Source: Qipengyuania gaetbuli (lineage in GTDB: Bacteria; Pseudomonadota; Alphaproteobacteria; Sphingomonadales; Sphingomonadaceae). Taken from it: 64,000 bases of DNA. Of the stretch, positions 56,101 to 64,000 are shown in pieces. Numbering within the stretch: position 1 is the stretch's first letter; each line of letters begins with the position of its first letter. Position numbers and translations under genes: made by a program. The notes under the pieces are model-generated. The model made no database searches. It was given only the letters and a program-made list of their open reading frames with translations, and had not been told where the DNA came from. Where the stretch lies: the NCBI RefSeq assembly GCF_020171365.1, contig NZ_JAIUZO010000002.1:1488001-1552000 (forward strand), given 5' to 3'.

Positions 56101-59100
56101 GGACAGCTTCGCGATCGTCGTGACCGACCAGGACGGCGATTCGATCAGCGGCGACCTCGAAATCGCCATCGTCGACGACGTGCCCACCGCGCGTCCGGAC
56201 ACCGACAGCGTCACCGAAGACGGCCCGCTGCTTGCCAGCGGCAATGTCATCACCGATGCGGAGGCGAATGGCGACAATGGCGGCGACACGCGCGGCGCCG
56301 ACGGTGCCACTGTCACCGACGTCGATTTCGGCGCAACCGACGGCACGCCGGGTACTCCGCTGCAGGGCCTCTACGGCACGCTGACGCTCAACGCCGACGG
56401 CAGCTACAGCTACGAGCTCGATAACACGAACGAGACTGTCCAGGGCCTCGACGAGACCGAGAGCCTGACGGAGGTCTTCACCTATACGCTGACCGACGGC
56501 GACGGCGATGACAGCGTCACCACGCTGACGATCACCATCAACGGTGCCGACGATCCGGTCGTCATCAACGACCTGTCGCTGACCGCTCCGGAAGGCCTCG
56601 TCGACGAAGACGACCTTGCCGACGGTTCGGACACGACCAAGGAAAGCCTTGTCACGAACGGCACCTTCTCGGTCGATGCACAGGACGGGCTCGAAACCCT
56701 CACCATCGGCGGCACCGCTGTGTTCGGTGCAGGCGTCACCTATCCGGTCGTCCTGACCGGCGATTACGGCACGCTGCGCATCACCGGCGCTACGCCGGTC
56801 ACCGATGCGGATGGCGATACGGTTTCGCTGACCGTGACCTGGGAATACGAGCTCATCCAGAACACGCTCGATCACCCGATCGCGGACTCGCAGGACTCGC
56901 TCTTCGACGCCTTCGACGTGGTGGCCACCGATAGCGACGGTTCGAGCGCGAGCTCCGTGCTCGACATCGAAGTGGTCGACGATGTTCCCACTGCCAATGA
57001 TGACGGTGTCGTCCAGGCAAACGAGAACCAGGCCTTCACCATCGACGCGCTCGACAACGACGTGTTCGGGGCCGACGGCGTCGACACCGCCAATGTCGCC
57101 AGCGTGGAAGTGACCACGCAGGCTGCGCAGGGCACCGTGACCTACGATCCGGCGACCGGCCTGTTCACCTACACGCCCGCACCGGGCGCAGGCAGCAACG
57201 GCAATCTGACCGACAGCTTCACCTACACCATCACCGACAATGACGGCGACACCTCGACCGCGACGGTGGAAGTGACCCTGAAACCCGATTCCGAGCCGCA
57301 GGGCGGCGAACGCACCGCGAGCGTGGATGATGACGGCCTGGCCGGCGGTAATGCCGCGTCGACCACTGGCGATCTCGACGCCAACAATGGCGACGACCCG
57401 GCCGACACCAGCGAAGCCAGCTTCACCGGTACGCTGTTCTTCAACGTCGGCAACGACACGCCCGCAGCAATCGCTTTCGACCCGGCGCTGGAAGGCGCCT
57501 CGGCCTCGCTCGGCACCGAGACGGTAACCTATTCGATCAGCGGCAACACGCTGACTGCCAGCAGCGCCCGCGGCGCGGTCTTCACCGTGGAAATCACCGA
57601 CAGCGCGACCGGCAAATACACCGTCACCCTGCTGCAGAATGTCCTGCACGCAGCCGGTGGCGACGAGAACAATGCCTCGGTCTCGATCGACTTCACTGTC
57701 ACGGACAGCGACGGCGACCAGACCACGACCAATCTCGGCATCGTGTTCGACGATGATGCGCCGTCTGCCTACGACAATGCCAATGACGTGAGCGAAGGCG
57801 GCTCCACCGCCGGCAATGTCCTGACCGACAGCGACGGCTTCGGCCTCGATGCGGCCGGTGCGGACGGTTATGCGGCTGGCGGCGGCATCGTCTCCATCAG
57901 CAGCGTGAACGACACGATCACCCAGACCACGGTCGACGTAGACGGGAACCTGGTCATCGTGACCACGCTGGGGACGCTCACGCTGAATGCGACGACGGGT
58001 GCCTACACCTACGAATCCAAGGTGGACTCGACCAATGCCGATGTGGCGGACGTCTTCACCTACACCATCCGTGACGGTGACGGCGATGAAGCCACCGCGA
58101 CGCTGACGATCGATATCGACAACGTGGCCGGCCAAGTCTTCGACAATGACGCCATCGTCAACGAAAAGGGCCTGCCGACCGGTTCGGGCGAACTCGCCGA
58201 CGGCAATGGTGGCAACAATAGCGATCCGAGCGAAGTCGATGCCAATGGCCAGATTACGGTCAGCGGCGCATCGGGCACGCTGGTTTACACCCTGCTCGAT
58301 CCGGCGACGGGCAGCTACGGTACGCTCACGCTCGACAGCAACACGGGTGAATACACCTACACGCTGACCAGCGCGGTGGACGGCGACACGCTGGTCCCCG
58401 ACCAGGGCGGCAACAACAGCACCAACACCGTCACCGGCTTCGAAACCTTCGACTACGAAGTGCGCGACACGCTCGGCAACCTCATCGGCACGGGCACCAT
58501 CTCGGTCTCGATCGTCGACGATGTCCCGACCGCGCGCGACGAAACGCTGCAGAGCGTGGCGGAAGATGCAGTCGGTACCATCGGCGGCGACGTCATGGCC
58601 AACGACACCGAAGGGGCCGACGGCGCGACCGTCACCTCCATCACTGTCGGCGCGCAGACCGTCGCGGTCCCGCAGGACGGCACCGATGCCACGGTCATCA
58701 CTGCCAATGGCACCTACACCATCGACATGGACGGCAACTGGACGTTCGACCCGAACACCGGCCTCGACCAGAGCGGCGGCGATATCGTGGCCGACTTCAG
58801 CTACACGCTGACCGACGGTGACGGCGATATCTCCACCGCCACCCAGCCGATCCGCATCGAGGATGGCACCGGTCCGGCCGACCCGACCCCGGGCTCTGTC
58901 ACCGTGGACGACCAGAACCTGGCCGATGGCAGCACGCCGGCAGGCCCGGATTCCGCCTTCCACGTCCTGAGCTTCACCGAAGGTTCGGACGCCTTTGCCA
59001 GCTTCGTCTTCGGCGATACGTCGGGCCTGCTCGGCGGGCTCACCTGGCTGCGCGTTGACGACAACACGATCACCGGCTCCGACGGTGGCCGCCTCGTCAT

Positions 59101-62100
59101 CACGCTCGAACTCAGCGTTTCGGGCAATGACGCGACGGTCACGGCGACGCTCGAGGACAACTACCTCGGCCACACCAACCCGCTGCTCGACGAAATCGCG
59201 ACGCTCGGCTCGATCGACGTGATCGCGACCGATATCGATGGCGACACCGCTACCGGCAGCGTGCTGGTGCGCGTGTCCGACGACCGTCCGACGCTCGAGG
59301 CTGCAGCGCCGCTTGCAGATTCGATCGAGGTCGATGAAACCGCTCTCGGCGTTCCGGCCGATGCCGACTTCTCCGGCCTGTTCACGCCCGACTACAATGC
59401 GGACGGTCCGGGCAGCGTGGGCGGCTACGTCCTCGGCCTGACCGGCTCGGCCACCAGCCTGGTGGACACTGCCACTGGCGAAGCGGTCGAAGTGTCGATG
59501 AACGGCACGACCATCGAAGGCCGCACGGCGACCAGCGACGACCTCGTCTTCACGATCACCGTCGCCAGCGACGGCACCGTGACGCTGACCCAGCTGCGCG
59601 CCGTGGTGCACGCCGACGACACCGATCCCGACGATGCCACCGGCGGCCTTGCCGACGATCTCGTCACGCTGACGGCAACCGTCACCGACGGCGACGGCGA
59701 TACCGCCAACGCCACGGCCAATATCGGCGGCGCCTTCAGCTTCCGCGACGACGGGCCGAGCATCGATGCAGCCGTGGTCGACCTCGACACCGTCACCTTG
59801 ACGACCGAGGACGGGGCCACCATCGGGGCGAATTCCGATGCCGATGTGTCGAGCGCGAACTTCGGCAATGCCTTCAGTGTTGCCAGCTCTGCCTACGGTG
59901 CAGACGGCGCAGGAAGCATTTCCTGGGAATTCTCGCTTTCCATCGTCGGAACGTCGGGCGTGGACAGTGGCCTGACCCAGAACGGCACCACCATCTACCT
60001 CTACCAGGTAGGCGGTCTGGTGGTCGGTTCGACGCAGACGCCGGGCGGCGGCGCGATCGATGCCACGAACACCGTCTTCACCATCGGCGTTGTGGAAGCG
60101 ACGGGCGTGGTCACGCTGACGCAGTTCCAGGAGATCGATCACGATCTGCCGGGCGACACCAGCGGTTATGAAAACCAGCTGGAAGCTCTGGGCACCAATC
60201 TGGTCATCCTTTCGGGCACCGCCACCATCGAAGATCGCGACGGCGACACGGCCAGCGAGACCGTGACGCTCAACCTCGGCGGCAACATCCGCTTTGCCGA
60301 CCATGGTCCGGACGTGACCGTAATCGGTGCGATCCCGACGCTCATTACCGATGAAAGCTTCTTGCCCGACGGCGCGAACGCCACGTTCGCGGATGTGTTC
60401 AGCTTCGATTTCGGGGCCGACGGCGCAGGTGCCGTGAACGGCGGCAAGGCTTACACCCTCGGCATCTCGGCCACCGGCGCCGACAGCGGTCTGGACGACA
60501 CGCTGACCGGCAATAACGTCTACCTCTTCCTTGAGGGCGGCGTGGTCGTCGGCCGTGAAGGTACCGATGCCATCGATGCCGCCACGGGCGAGCAGGTCTT
60601 CACCCTGTCGGTCGATGCGAACGGCTTCGTGAACCTCACCCAGCTGCGTTCGGTCGAGCATTCCGATCCCACGAATGCAAACGAACCCGCGTTCCTGGCA
60701 TCTGACGACCTCATCACGCTGACGGCAACCGCCACCGATGGTGACGGCGATACGGACAGCGCGACGATCGAGATCGGCCGGGACATCCAGCTGCGCGACG
60801 CCAATCCCGGCGCTGGCAACAACACCGTCCAGCTCGACGACGATACCCTTGCCGGCGGCAATCCGGGCGGCACGGGCGACGTTACGCCTGACACCGCCTT
60901 CACCAGCGGCACGCTGGCACACAGCTTCGGCAGCGACGGCGGCACCATCGCCTTCCTGACCACGGGTGCGCCGGCCGGCTTCCAGTATGTGGCGAGCGGC
61001 AATGATATCCTGATCCAGCAGGACCAGGGCGGTTCGTGGGTGACGGTCGTGACCGTGACCCTTGTCCCGACCACCGGTGCCTATACCGTCACGCAGAACG
61101 CCAATGTGCTGCACGCGGCAGGCGGGGACGAGAACGACCTCAGCCTGCAGCTCACCTTCCGAGTGACCGATGGCGATCTCGACAGTGACGACGGCACGCT
61201 GACGATCAATATCGACGACGATACGCCGATCGCCCGCAACGACACGGATTCGATGGGCGAAGACGATGACAGCGCCTTTGGCGACGTCATCCTCGGCACC
61301 GGCACCACCAATGGTGCCAGCGGTTCGGACCTGCCCGGTGCGGACGGCGTCGGCGATCCTGCGATCCTTTCGATCACGCATCCGGGCCTCGGCAATTCGG
61401 ACAACACGGCCGACGGTTCGGGCGACTATTCGGTCGTCGGCACCTACGGCACACTCGTCATGAACGAGGACGGTTCCTACGAGTACGTCCTCAACAAGGC
61501 CGCGGTGCAGATCCTCGATGACACGGAAAGCGTCACCGACACCTTCACCTACACCATGCAGGACGGCGACGGCGACACCAGCACGGCCACGCTCACCATC
61601 ACGGTGAACGGTGCCAACGATGCGCCGGTGGCCAATGCCGACACCAACTGGATCGTCGAGGACGGCGGACCGATCACCGGCAACGTGATCGTCGGTGCGA
61701 CCCACAACGGCGCGCCGGATGCAGTCGACCGTGCCGACGTGGCCGACAGCGATGTCGATATCGAACAGCTGTTCGTCGCCGCGGCGGACACGGGCACGAT
61801 CAACGGCACCTACGGCGTCCTGACGCTCAATGCCGATGGTTCGTACAGCTACCGTCTCTACACCCAGGGCGAGAATGCCGGGGCCTACAATACGGTCCAG
61901 GCGCTCGACGTGGGCGATACGCCGCTGACCGACACGTTCCTCTACAATGCCTTCGACGGCACGGCGCAGAGCAACGAGACTTCGCTGACCATCAGCATCT
62001 TCGGTGCGAACGACGCGCCGGTCATCGGCACGGCCACCGTTGCAGTGTCCGACGAGGGCTTCACGAACGGCAACAAGGACAGCGTCGGCAATCCGACCGA

Positions 62101-64000
62101 CACGACCAACTCGCTGGTCGCGGTGGGCGCGGTGTCGATCTCCGACGTCGACGGCGACGCGCTGACGGTCACGCTGTCGATCCCGGGCGAGACTCTGGCG
62201 GTGGCCGACGGCTCGGCCTCGGGCTCGCCGATCAGCTGGTCGCTGACCAATGGCGGCAAGATCCTCGTCGGCAGCTATGACGATCCGAATAACCCCGGCA
62301 CGCCGATCACGGCCATCACGGTCGAGATCGATGATACCGGTGCGTTCAACGTCATCCAGTTCGCTCCGATCTTCCACTCGGACACCACGAGCGAGGACGT
62401 CACCCAGTTCCAGATCGACGTGAACGTCAACGACGGCACGGTCACCGAGACCAAGACCGACGCGATCACCGTGAAGATCGAGGACGACAGCCCGGTGGCC
62501 ACCACAGCCGCTGCGCTTACGGCTACGAACACGGCCGGCTCCTTCCAGGCCTCGCTCGATACCGGTGATGGCAATGTCGACAACAACTATGGTGGCGACG
62601 GCGGCCGGGTGATCTTCACTGCGGCAACTATCTCTTCGCTGCAGAGCCAGAACCTGACTTCGGGCCTGTCGCAGCTGAGCTATTCGATCTCTGCCGACGG
62701 CACCGTCCTTACGGCGGTCAAGGCCGGCACGACGACCGAGGTGTTCAAAATCACGCTCGATCCCGCCAGCGCGGATGACAAGTACGTCCTTGATATGTCG
62801 CTGCCGCTCGATGCTACCTCGAACATCGACTTCAACGGTGGCGGTTACAATTTCGTCGGCGGCAACGGCTCGTGGGCAGGGTTCAACCAGCCGGGTACGA
62901 CCGGAAGCCTGGACGTCCTGCTGACGCCGACGCAAGGCAACAACGTCGACTCCAGCACCGTGAACACCAACGCCAATGAAGGCGGTATCGGTTCGGGCAA
63001 CTCGGTCGGAACGGGCGAGGCCATGCGCGTCGATTTCGTGATCGACCTGGCAGGTTCGCCGAAGAACGGTGCGGATTATTCGATCCTCGCCAACCAGAAC
63101 CACAGCTTTGCCGGTCACTACGACGTGAACGGCGCATCGGCCCTGTTCACGCAGATCAGTGGCGGCACTGCCAAGAGCACGGTCGAACTGCGGGCCTACC
63201 GCGATACCGACACCGACAACGACGTGGGCGATGGCACTGCGGTGAACATCAATGCGGTCGTGATCGAGTACAACGGTGTCACCAAGATCATCACGACTGC
63301 CGGCAACCATGATGTGGGCGGCAACACCTTCACCGTTACCTTCAACGGGGATTTCGCCACCGTTGCAGGGGTTGTCTCCAATACCCGACTCGGCGGGATT
63401 GCCGACAACAACTACAACAGCATCGAATTCCACTGGGCCGGTGGCCAGACCTTCAAGATCGGCGACTTCAACACGATCGCCATCACCGACGATCCGGTTC
63501 CCTTCTCGGTGCCGATTTCGGTGACGGACAATGACGGCGACACGGTCAGCTCGGGCGTGCTCAACATCACCCTGAACCCGGCTGTCACTCCGGTGGTCCT
63601 CGACCTCGACGGCGGCGGCAACAGCTTCGTGTCCAAGGCTGCGGGCGTTGCCTACGACTACAATGGCGACAGCGTGAAGGCGCAGACCGCCTGGATCGCT
63701 GCCGGCAGCGCCATACTTGCCTACGACATGAACGGCGACGGCGCGGTCAGCGGGGCATCGGAGTTCGTCTTCGGCACCAGCACGATGACCGACCTCGAAG
63801 CCATCGCTGCCAAGTACGACAGCGACGGTAACGGCAAGCTCGACGCTTCCGACGATGCGTATGGTAAATTTGGAGTGTGGATCGACGGCGATCTCGACGG
63901 CGTGTCCGACGACGGCGAATTCGTCTCGCTCTCCGACATGGGCATCGTTTCGATCGACCTCGTGTCGGACGGCATCCAGTCGGTTGCGGCCGACGGCGAT
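53174..64000 (+). CDS. Giant RTX/LapA-like type I secreted adhesin (incomplete at right edge)
   Basis: At least 3,609 residues, open to the window end. N-terminal residues 1-110 form a beta-rich module (RDLVLVLDDGTRIIIPEGA) ending in P111-A-A-G114, like LapG-type protease sites. A conserved AAYDLGDLLPYTELQF segment follows. From about 180 come repeats of about 100-150 residues with T1SS-143 (NAPDGVGSVAINGVAIT) and VCBS (FTYTITDNDGDTSTATV) character. Three DUF5801-like modules follow (about 2050-2540; VDETALGVPADADFSGLF), then more VCBS repeats to about 3130. A unique domain (about 3140-3420) precedes VVLDLDGGG (about 3475) and calcium-loop sequences (YDMNGDGAVSG, YDSDGNGKLDASDDAYG, WIDGDLDG). 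There are almost no Cys residues, as usual for such adhesins. RTX nonapeptides and the C-terminal secretion signal would be outside the window. The start has CAGGAAGG upstream. Confidence 0.92.
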   Translation, partial: MDSFEQNGEFTGAQDSQDTGDTPRVERAPAQRSARGDIVLTPDENGVVVLPEGASLENLTASGRDLVLVLDDGTRIIIPEGAIIVPQIVVDGVTVPAANLAALLTGNEPQPAAGDPQSSGGNFEVDPGAIQAAYDLGDLLPYTELQFPQPEEREIIPNAPDQDPDIIIETPDNPAGVINAIATVAESGLPERTINGVDESEGTQSETNGETANGTIVFNAPDGVGSVAINGVAITAVGQTFVGQYGVLTITSIDFAGGQIGFSFTLNDNLVGETVDGSYSMTVTDTDGDTATATLQIIVIDDAPIAQDDTGSVPGGSHATISGSVLVNDESGADNYAPSGAVNGFANAGGSAAPGATLVGTYGELTLNADGTYEYTRFVNTPGGVSEQFTYSIVDADGSTSTATLTINIGDAPDSITNVPDGFDETVVEEGQLPPNTGTRTDEPEGSDFDGDDETATGTITFNSPDGVGSVTLGGTVITPGSLPQVVFSDETGTLTVTGYTYDPVTGAGTITYVYELTDNTGDADTTTVTFPIVITDLDGDVASDDLVITIVDDTPTALDDSATQGSENAPVSVNVIANDTPGADGVDLATGVAAVDGTLSGGGSLAYNGDGTFTYTPAAGETGTVTFDYAITDGDGDVSTATVTITLSDDSTPQIAVEGDDDVEEAALAARDGEPAGSNEASDGETASGVIAISTGNDTVASLVVNGVNVTGGGTVTTAAGVLTISVNNGAYSYSYELKDNTLSDPDSESFTLTVTDSDGDTASTTLVIAIIDDAPTANDDANALGAGTYGPVGGNVLSNDVQGADSADVTSYSSASDSGVAGETIQGLYGTLTIAADGTYSYTRDAGTPGGVEDSFDYVITDDDGDTSTATLVISIADSPVTLDLPVAGGETTQVDEAGLAAGSDAASNSEFTSGTFTFTAPDGPAVLTIDGAPLVAGQTYTGSFGTLTITSVGNGTVGYTYELTTNTNGDTTSDSFAIVVTDQDGDSISGDLEIAIVDDVPTARPDTDSVTEDGPLLASGNVITDAEANGDNGGDTRGADGATVTDVDFGATDGTPGTPLQGLYGTLTLNADGSYSYELDNTNETVQGLDETESLTEVFTYTLTDGDGDDSVTTLTITINGADDPVVINDLSLTAPEGLVDEDDLADGSDTTKESLVTNGTFSVDAQDGLETLTIGGTAVFGAGVTYPVVLTGDYGTLRITGATPVTDADGDTVSLTVTWEYELIQNTLDHPIADSQDSLFDAFDVVATDSDGSSASSVLDIEVVDDVPTANDDGVVQANENQAFTIDALDNDVFGADGVDTANVASVEVTTQAAQGTVTYDPATGLFTYTPAPGAGSNGNLTDSFTYTITDNDGDTSTATVEVTLKPDSEPQGGERTASVDDDGLAGGNAASTTGDLDANNGDDPADTSEASFTGTLFFNVGNDTPAAIAFDPALEGASASLGTETVTYSISGNTLTASSARGAVFTVEITDSATGKYTVTLLQNVLHAAGGDENNASVSIDFTVTDSDGDQTTTNLGIVFDDDAPSAYDNANDVSEGGSTAGNVLTDSDGFGLDAAGADGYAAGGGIVSISSVNDTITQTTVDVDGNLVIVTTLGTLTLNATTGAYTYESKVDSTNADVADVFTYTIRDGDGDEATATLTIDIDNVAGQVFDNDAIVNEKGLPTGSGELADGNGGNNSDPSEVDANGQITVSGASGTLVYTLLDPATGSYGTLTLDSNTGEYTYTLTSAVDGDTLVPDQGGNNSTNTVTGFETFDYEVRDTLGNLIGTGTISVSIVDDVPTARDETLQSVAEDAVGTIGGDVMANDTEGADGATVTSITVGAQTVAVPQDGTDATVITANGTYTIDMDGNWTFDPNTGLDQSGGDIVADFSYTLTDGDGDISTATQPIRIEDGTGPADPTPGSVTVDDQNLADGSTPAGPDSAFHVLSFTEGSDAFASFVFGDTSGLLGGLTWLRVDDNTITGSDGGRLVITLELSVSGNDATVTATLEDNYLGHTNPLLDEIATLGSIDVIATDIDGDTATGSVLVRVSDDRPTLEAAAPLADSIEVDETALGVPADADFSGLFTPDYNADGPGSVGGYVLGLTGSATSLVDTATGEAVEVSMNGTTIEGRTATSDDLVFTITVASDGTVTLTQLRAVVHADDTDPDDATGGLADDLVTLTATVTDGDGDTANATANIGGAFSFRDDGPSIDAAVVDLDTVTLTTEDGATIGANSDADVSSANFGNAFSVASSAYGADGAGSISWEFSLSIVGTSGVDSGLTQNGTTIYLYQVGGLVVGSTQTPGGGAIDATNTVFTIGVVEATGVVTLTQFQEIDHDLPGDTSGYENQLEALGTNLVILSGTATIEDRDGDTASETVTLNLGGNIRFADHGPDVTVIGAIPTLITDESFLPDGANATFADVFSFDFGADGAGAVNGGKAYTLGISATGADSGLDDTLTGNNVYLFLEGGVVVGREGTDAIDAATGEQVFTLSVDANGFVNLTQLRSVEHSDPTNANEPAFLASDDLITLTATATDGDGDTDSATIEIGRDIQLRDANPGAGNNTVQLDDDTLAGGNPGGTGDVTPDTAFTSGTLAHSFGSDGGTIAFLTTGAPAGFQYVASGNDILIQQDQGGSWVTVVTVTLVPTTGAYTVTQNANVLHAAGGDENDLSLQLTFRVTDGDLDSDDGTLTINIDDDTPIARNDTDSMGEDDDSAFGDVILGTGTTNGASGSDLPGADGVGDPAILSITHPGLGNSDNTADGSGDYSVVGTYGTLVMNEDGSYEYVLNKAAVQILDDTESVTDTFTYTMQDGDGDTSTATLTITVNGANDAPVANADTNWIVEDGGPITGNVIVGATHNGAPDAVDRADVADSDVDIEQLFVAAADTGTINGTYGVLTLNADGSYSYRLYTQGENAGAYNTVQALDVGDTPLTDTFLYNAFDGTAQSNETSLTISIFGANDAPVIGTATVAVSDEGFTNGNKDSVGNPTDTTNSLVAVGAVSISDVDGDALTVTLSIPGETLAVADGSASGSPISWSLTNGGKILVGSYDDPNNPGTPITAITVEIDDTGAFNVIQFAPIFHSDTTSEDVTQFQIDVNVNDGTVTETKTDAITVKIEDDSPVATTAAALTATNTAGSFQASLDTGDGNVDNNYGGDGGRVIFTAATISSLQSQNLTSGLSQLSYSISADGTVLTAVKAGTTTEVFKITLDPASADDKYVLDMSLPLDATSNIDFNGGGYNFVGGNGSWAGFNQPGTTGSLDVLLTPTQGNNVDSSTVNTNANEGGIGSGNSVGTGEAMRVDFVIDLAGSPKNGADYSILANQNHSFAGHYDVNGASALFTQISGGTAKSTVELRAYRDTDTDNDVGDGTAVNINAVVIEYNGVTKIITTAGNHDVGGNTFTVTFNGDFATVAGVVSNTRLGGIADNNYNSIEFHWAGGQTFKIGDFNTIAITDDPVPFSVPISVTDNDGDTVSSGVLNITLNPAVTPVVLDLDGGGNSFVSKAAGVAYDYNGDSVKAQTAWIAAGSAILAYDMNGDGAVSGASEFVFGTSTMTDLEAIAAKYDSDGNGKLDASDDAYGKFGVWIDGDLDGVSDDGEFVSLSDMGIVSIDLVSDGIQSVAADGD

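Noticed and set aside
53006..63433. Minus-strand reading frame of 3,475 codons
   Set aside because: It lies opposite the plus-strand adhesin, whose repeats, signal-like N-terminus and ribosome-binding site are clear. The antisense protein is Arg/Val/Gly/His-rich with no domains.
53174..64000. CRISPR-like or tandem DNA repeats
   Set aside because: Repetition is at protein level (VCBS/T1SS-143) with diverged DNA; no short identical repeats with regular spacers.

Overview
The window looks like a chromosomal segment of an alphaproteobacterium, most likely Sphingomonadales and probably Erythrobacteraceae (Erythrobacter/Qipengyuania type). The main reasons are a 231-residue CtrA cell-cycle regulator, a DUF4167 protein, a CIRCE-controlled groESL, a cpa-type Tad pilus locus, a bacterial Cdc48-like AAA ATPase and dense, GC-rich coding on both strands. 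The genus is inferred from gene content; no database search was run. No rRNA, tRNA, IS element, prophage or CRISPR array was seen.

Region by region. 1-6.3 kb (minus strand): the 5' part of an aldehyde dehydrogenase, trmB, a DASS/SLC13-type transporter with RCK-C domains, ctrA, rpoN and lptB. 6.4-17.2 kb (mostly plus): a small membrane protein, pmbA/tldE, a BON-MscS channel, ppa (minus), hisS-prfA-prmC, a DUF4167 gene, lnt, and metK behind a palindromic operator-like site. 17.2-22.4 kb (minus): a tight operon in which the two subunits of an acetoacetate/3-oxoacid CoA-transferase (scoA, scoB) are separated by an NTF2-like and an acid-phosphatase gene, followed by a nitronate-monooxygenase-like gene and a CaiB/BaiF CoA-transferase. 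22.4-22.9 kb holds a structured non-coding stretch ending in a strong intrinsic terminator. 22.9-35 kb: Cdc48-like ATPase, then (minus) polA, an HWE/CHASE3 kinase and mscS, a tiny Ala/Glu-rich lipoprotein, a class-A beta-lactamase-like protein lacking the usual omega-loop catalytic residues, a host-attachment-family protein and a DUF305-LVIVD fusion. 35-38.7 kb: groESL with CIRCE, and a MATE transporter. 38.8-39.5 kb: a PilZ-HTH fusion.

39.5-51.7 kb is a near-complete Tad/Flp pilus operon read on the minus strand: flp, cpaB, cpaC, small lipoprotein, tadG, two tadE-like genes, cpaE, cpaF, tadB, tadC, TPR lipoprotein, cpaA, and an unknown one-TM protein. Parts of it (tadB/tadC, the start of cpaF and the pseudopilin genes) are visibly more AT-rich than their neighbours, so the locus looks like a mosaic. 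52-52.8 kb carries a membrane-protein gene apparently interrupted by an in-frame TGA.

53.2 kb to the right edge is one open plus-strand reading frame of at least 3,609 codons, a giant repetitive type-I-secreted adhesin (T1SS-143/VCBS/DUF5801-like repeats). It has a P-A-A-G motif at residues 111-114, where LapA-type adhesins carry their LapG protease site. Tad pili and this adhesin next to each other suggest a surface-attachment region, with the PilZ-HTH protein as a possible second-messenger link (inference).
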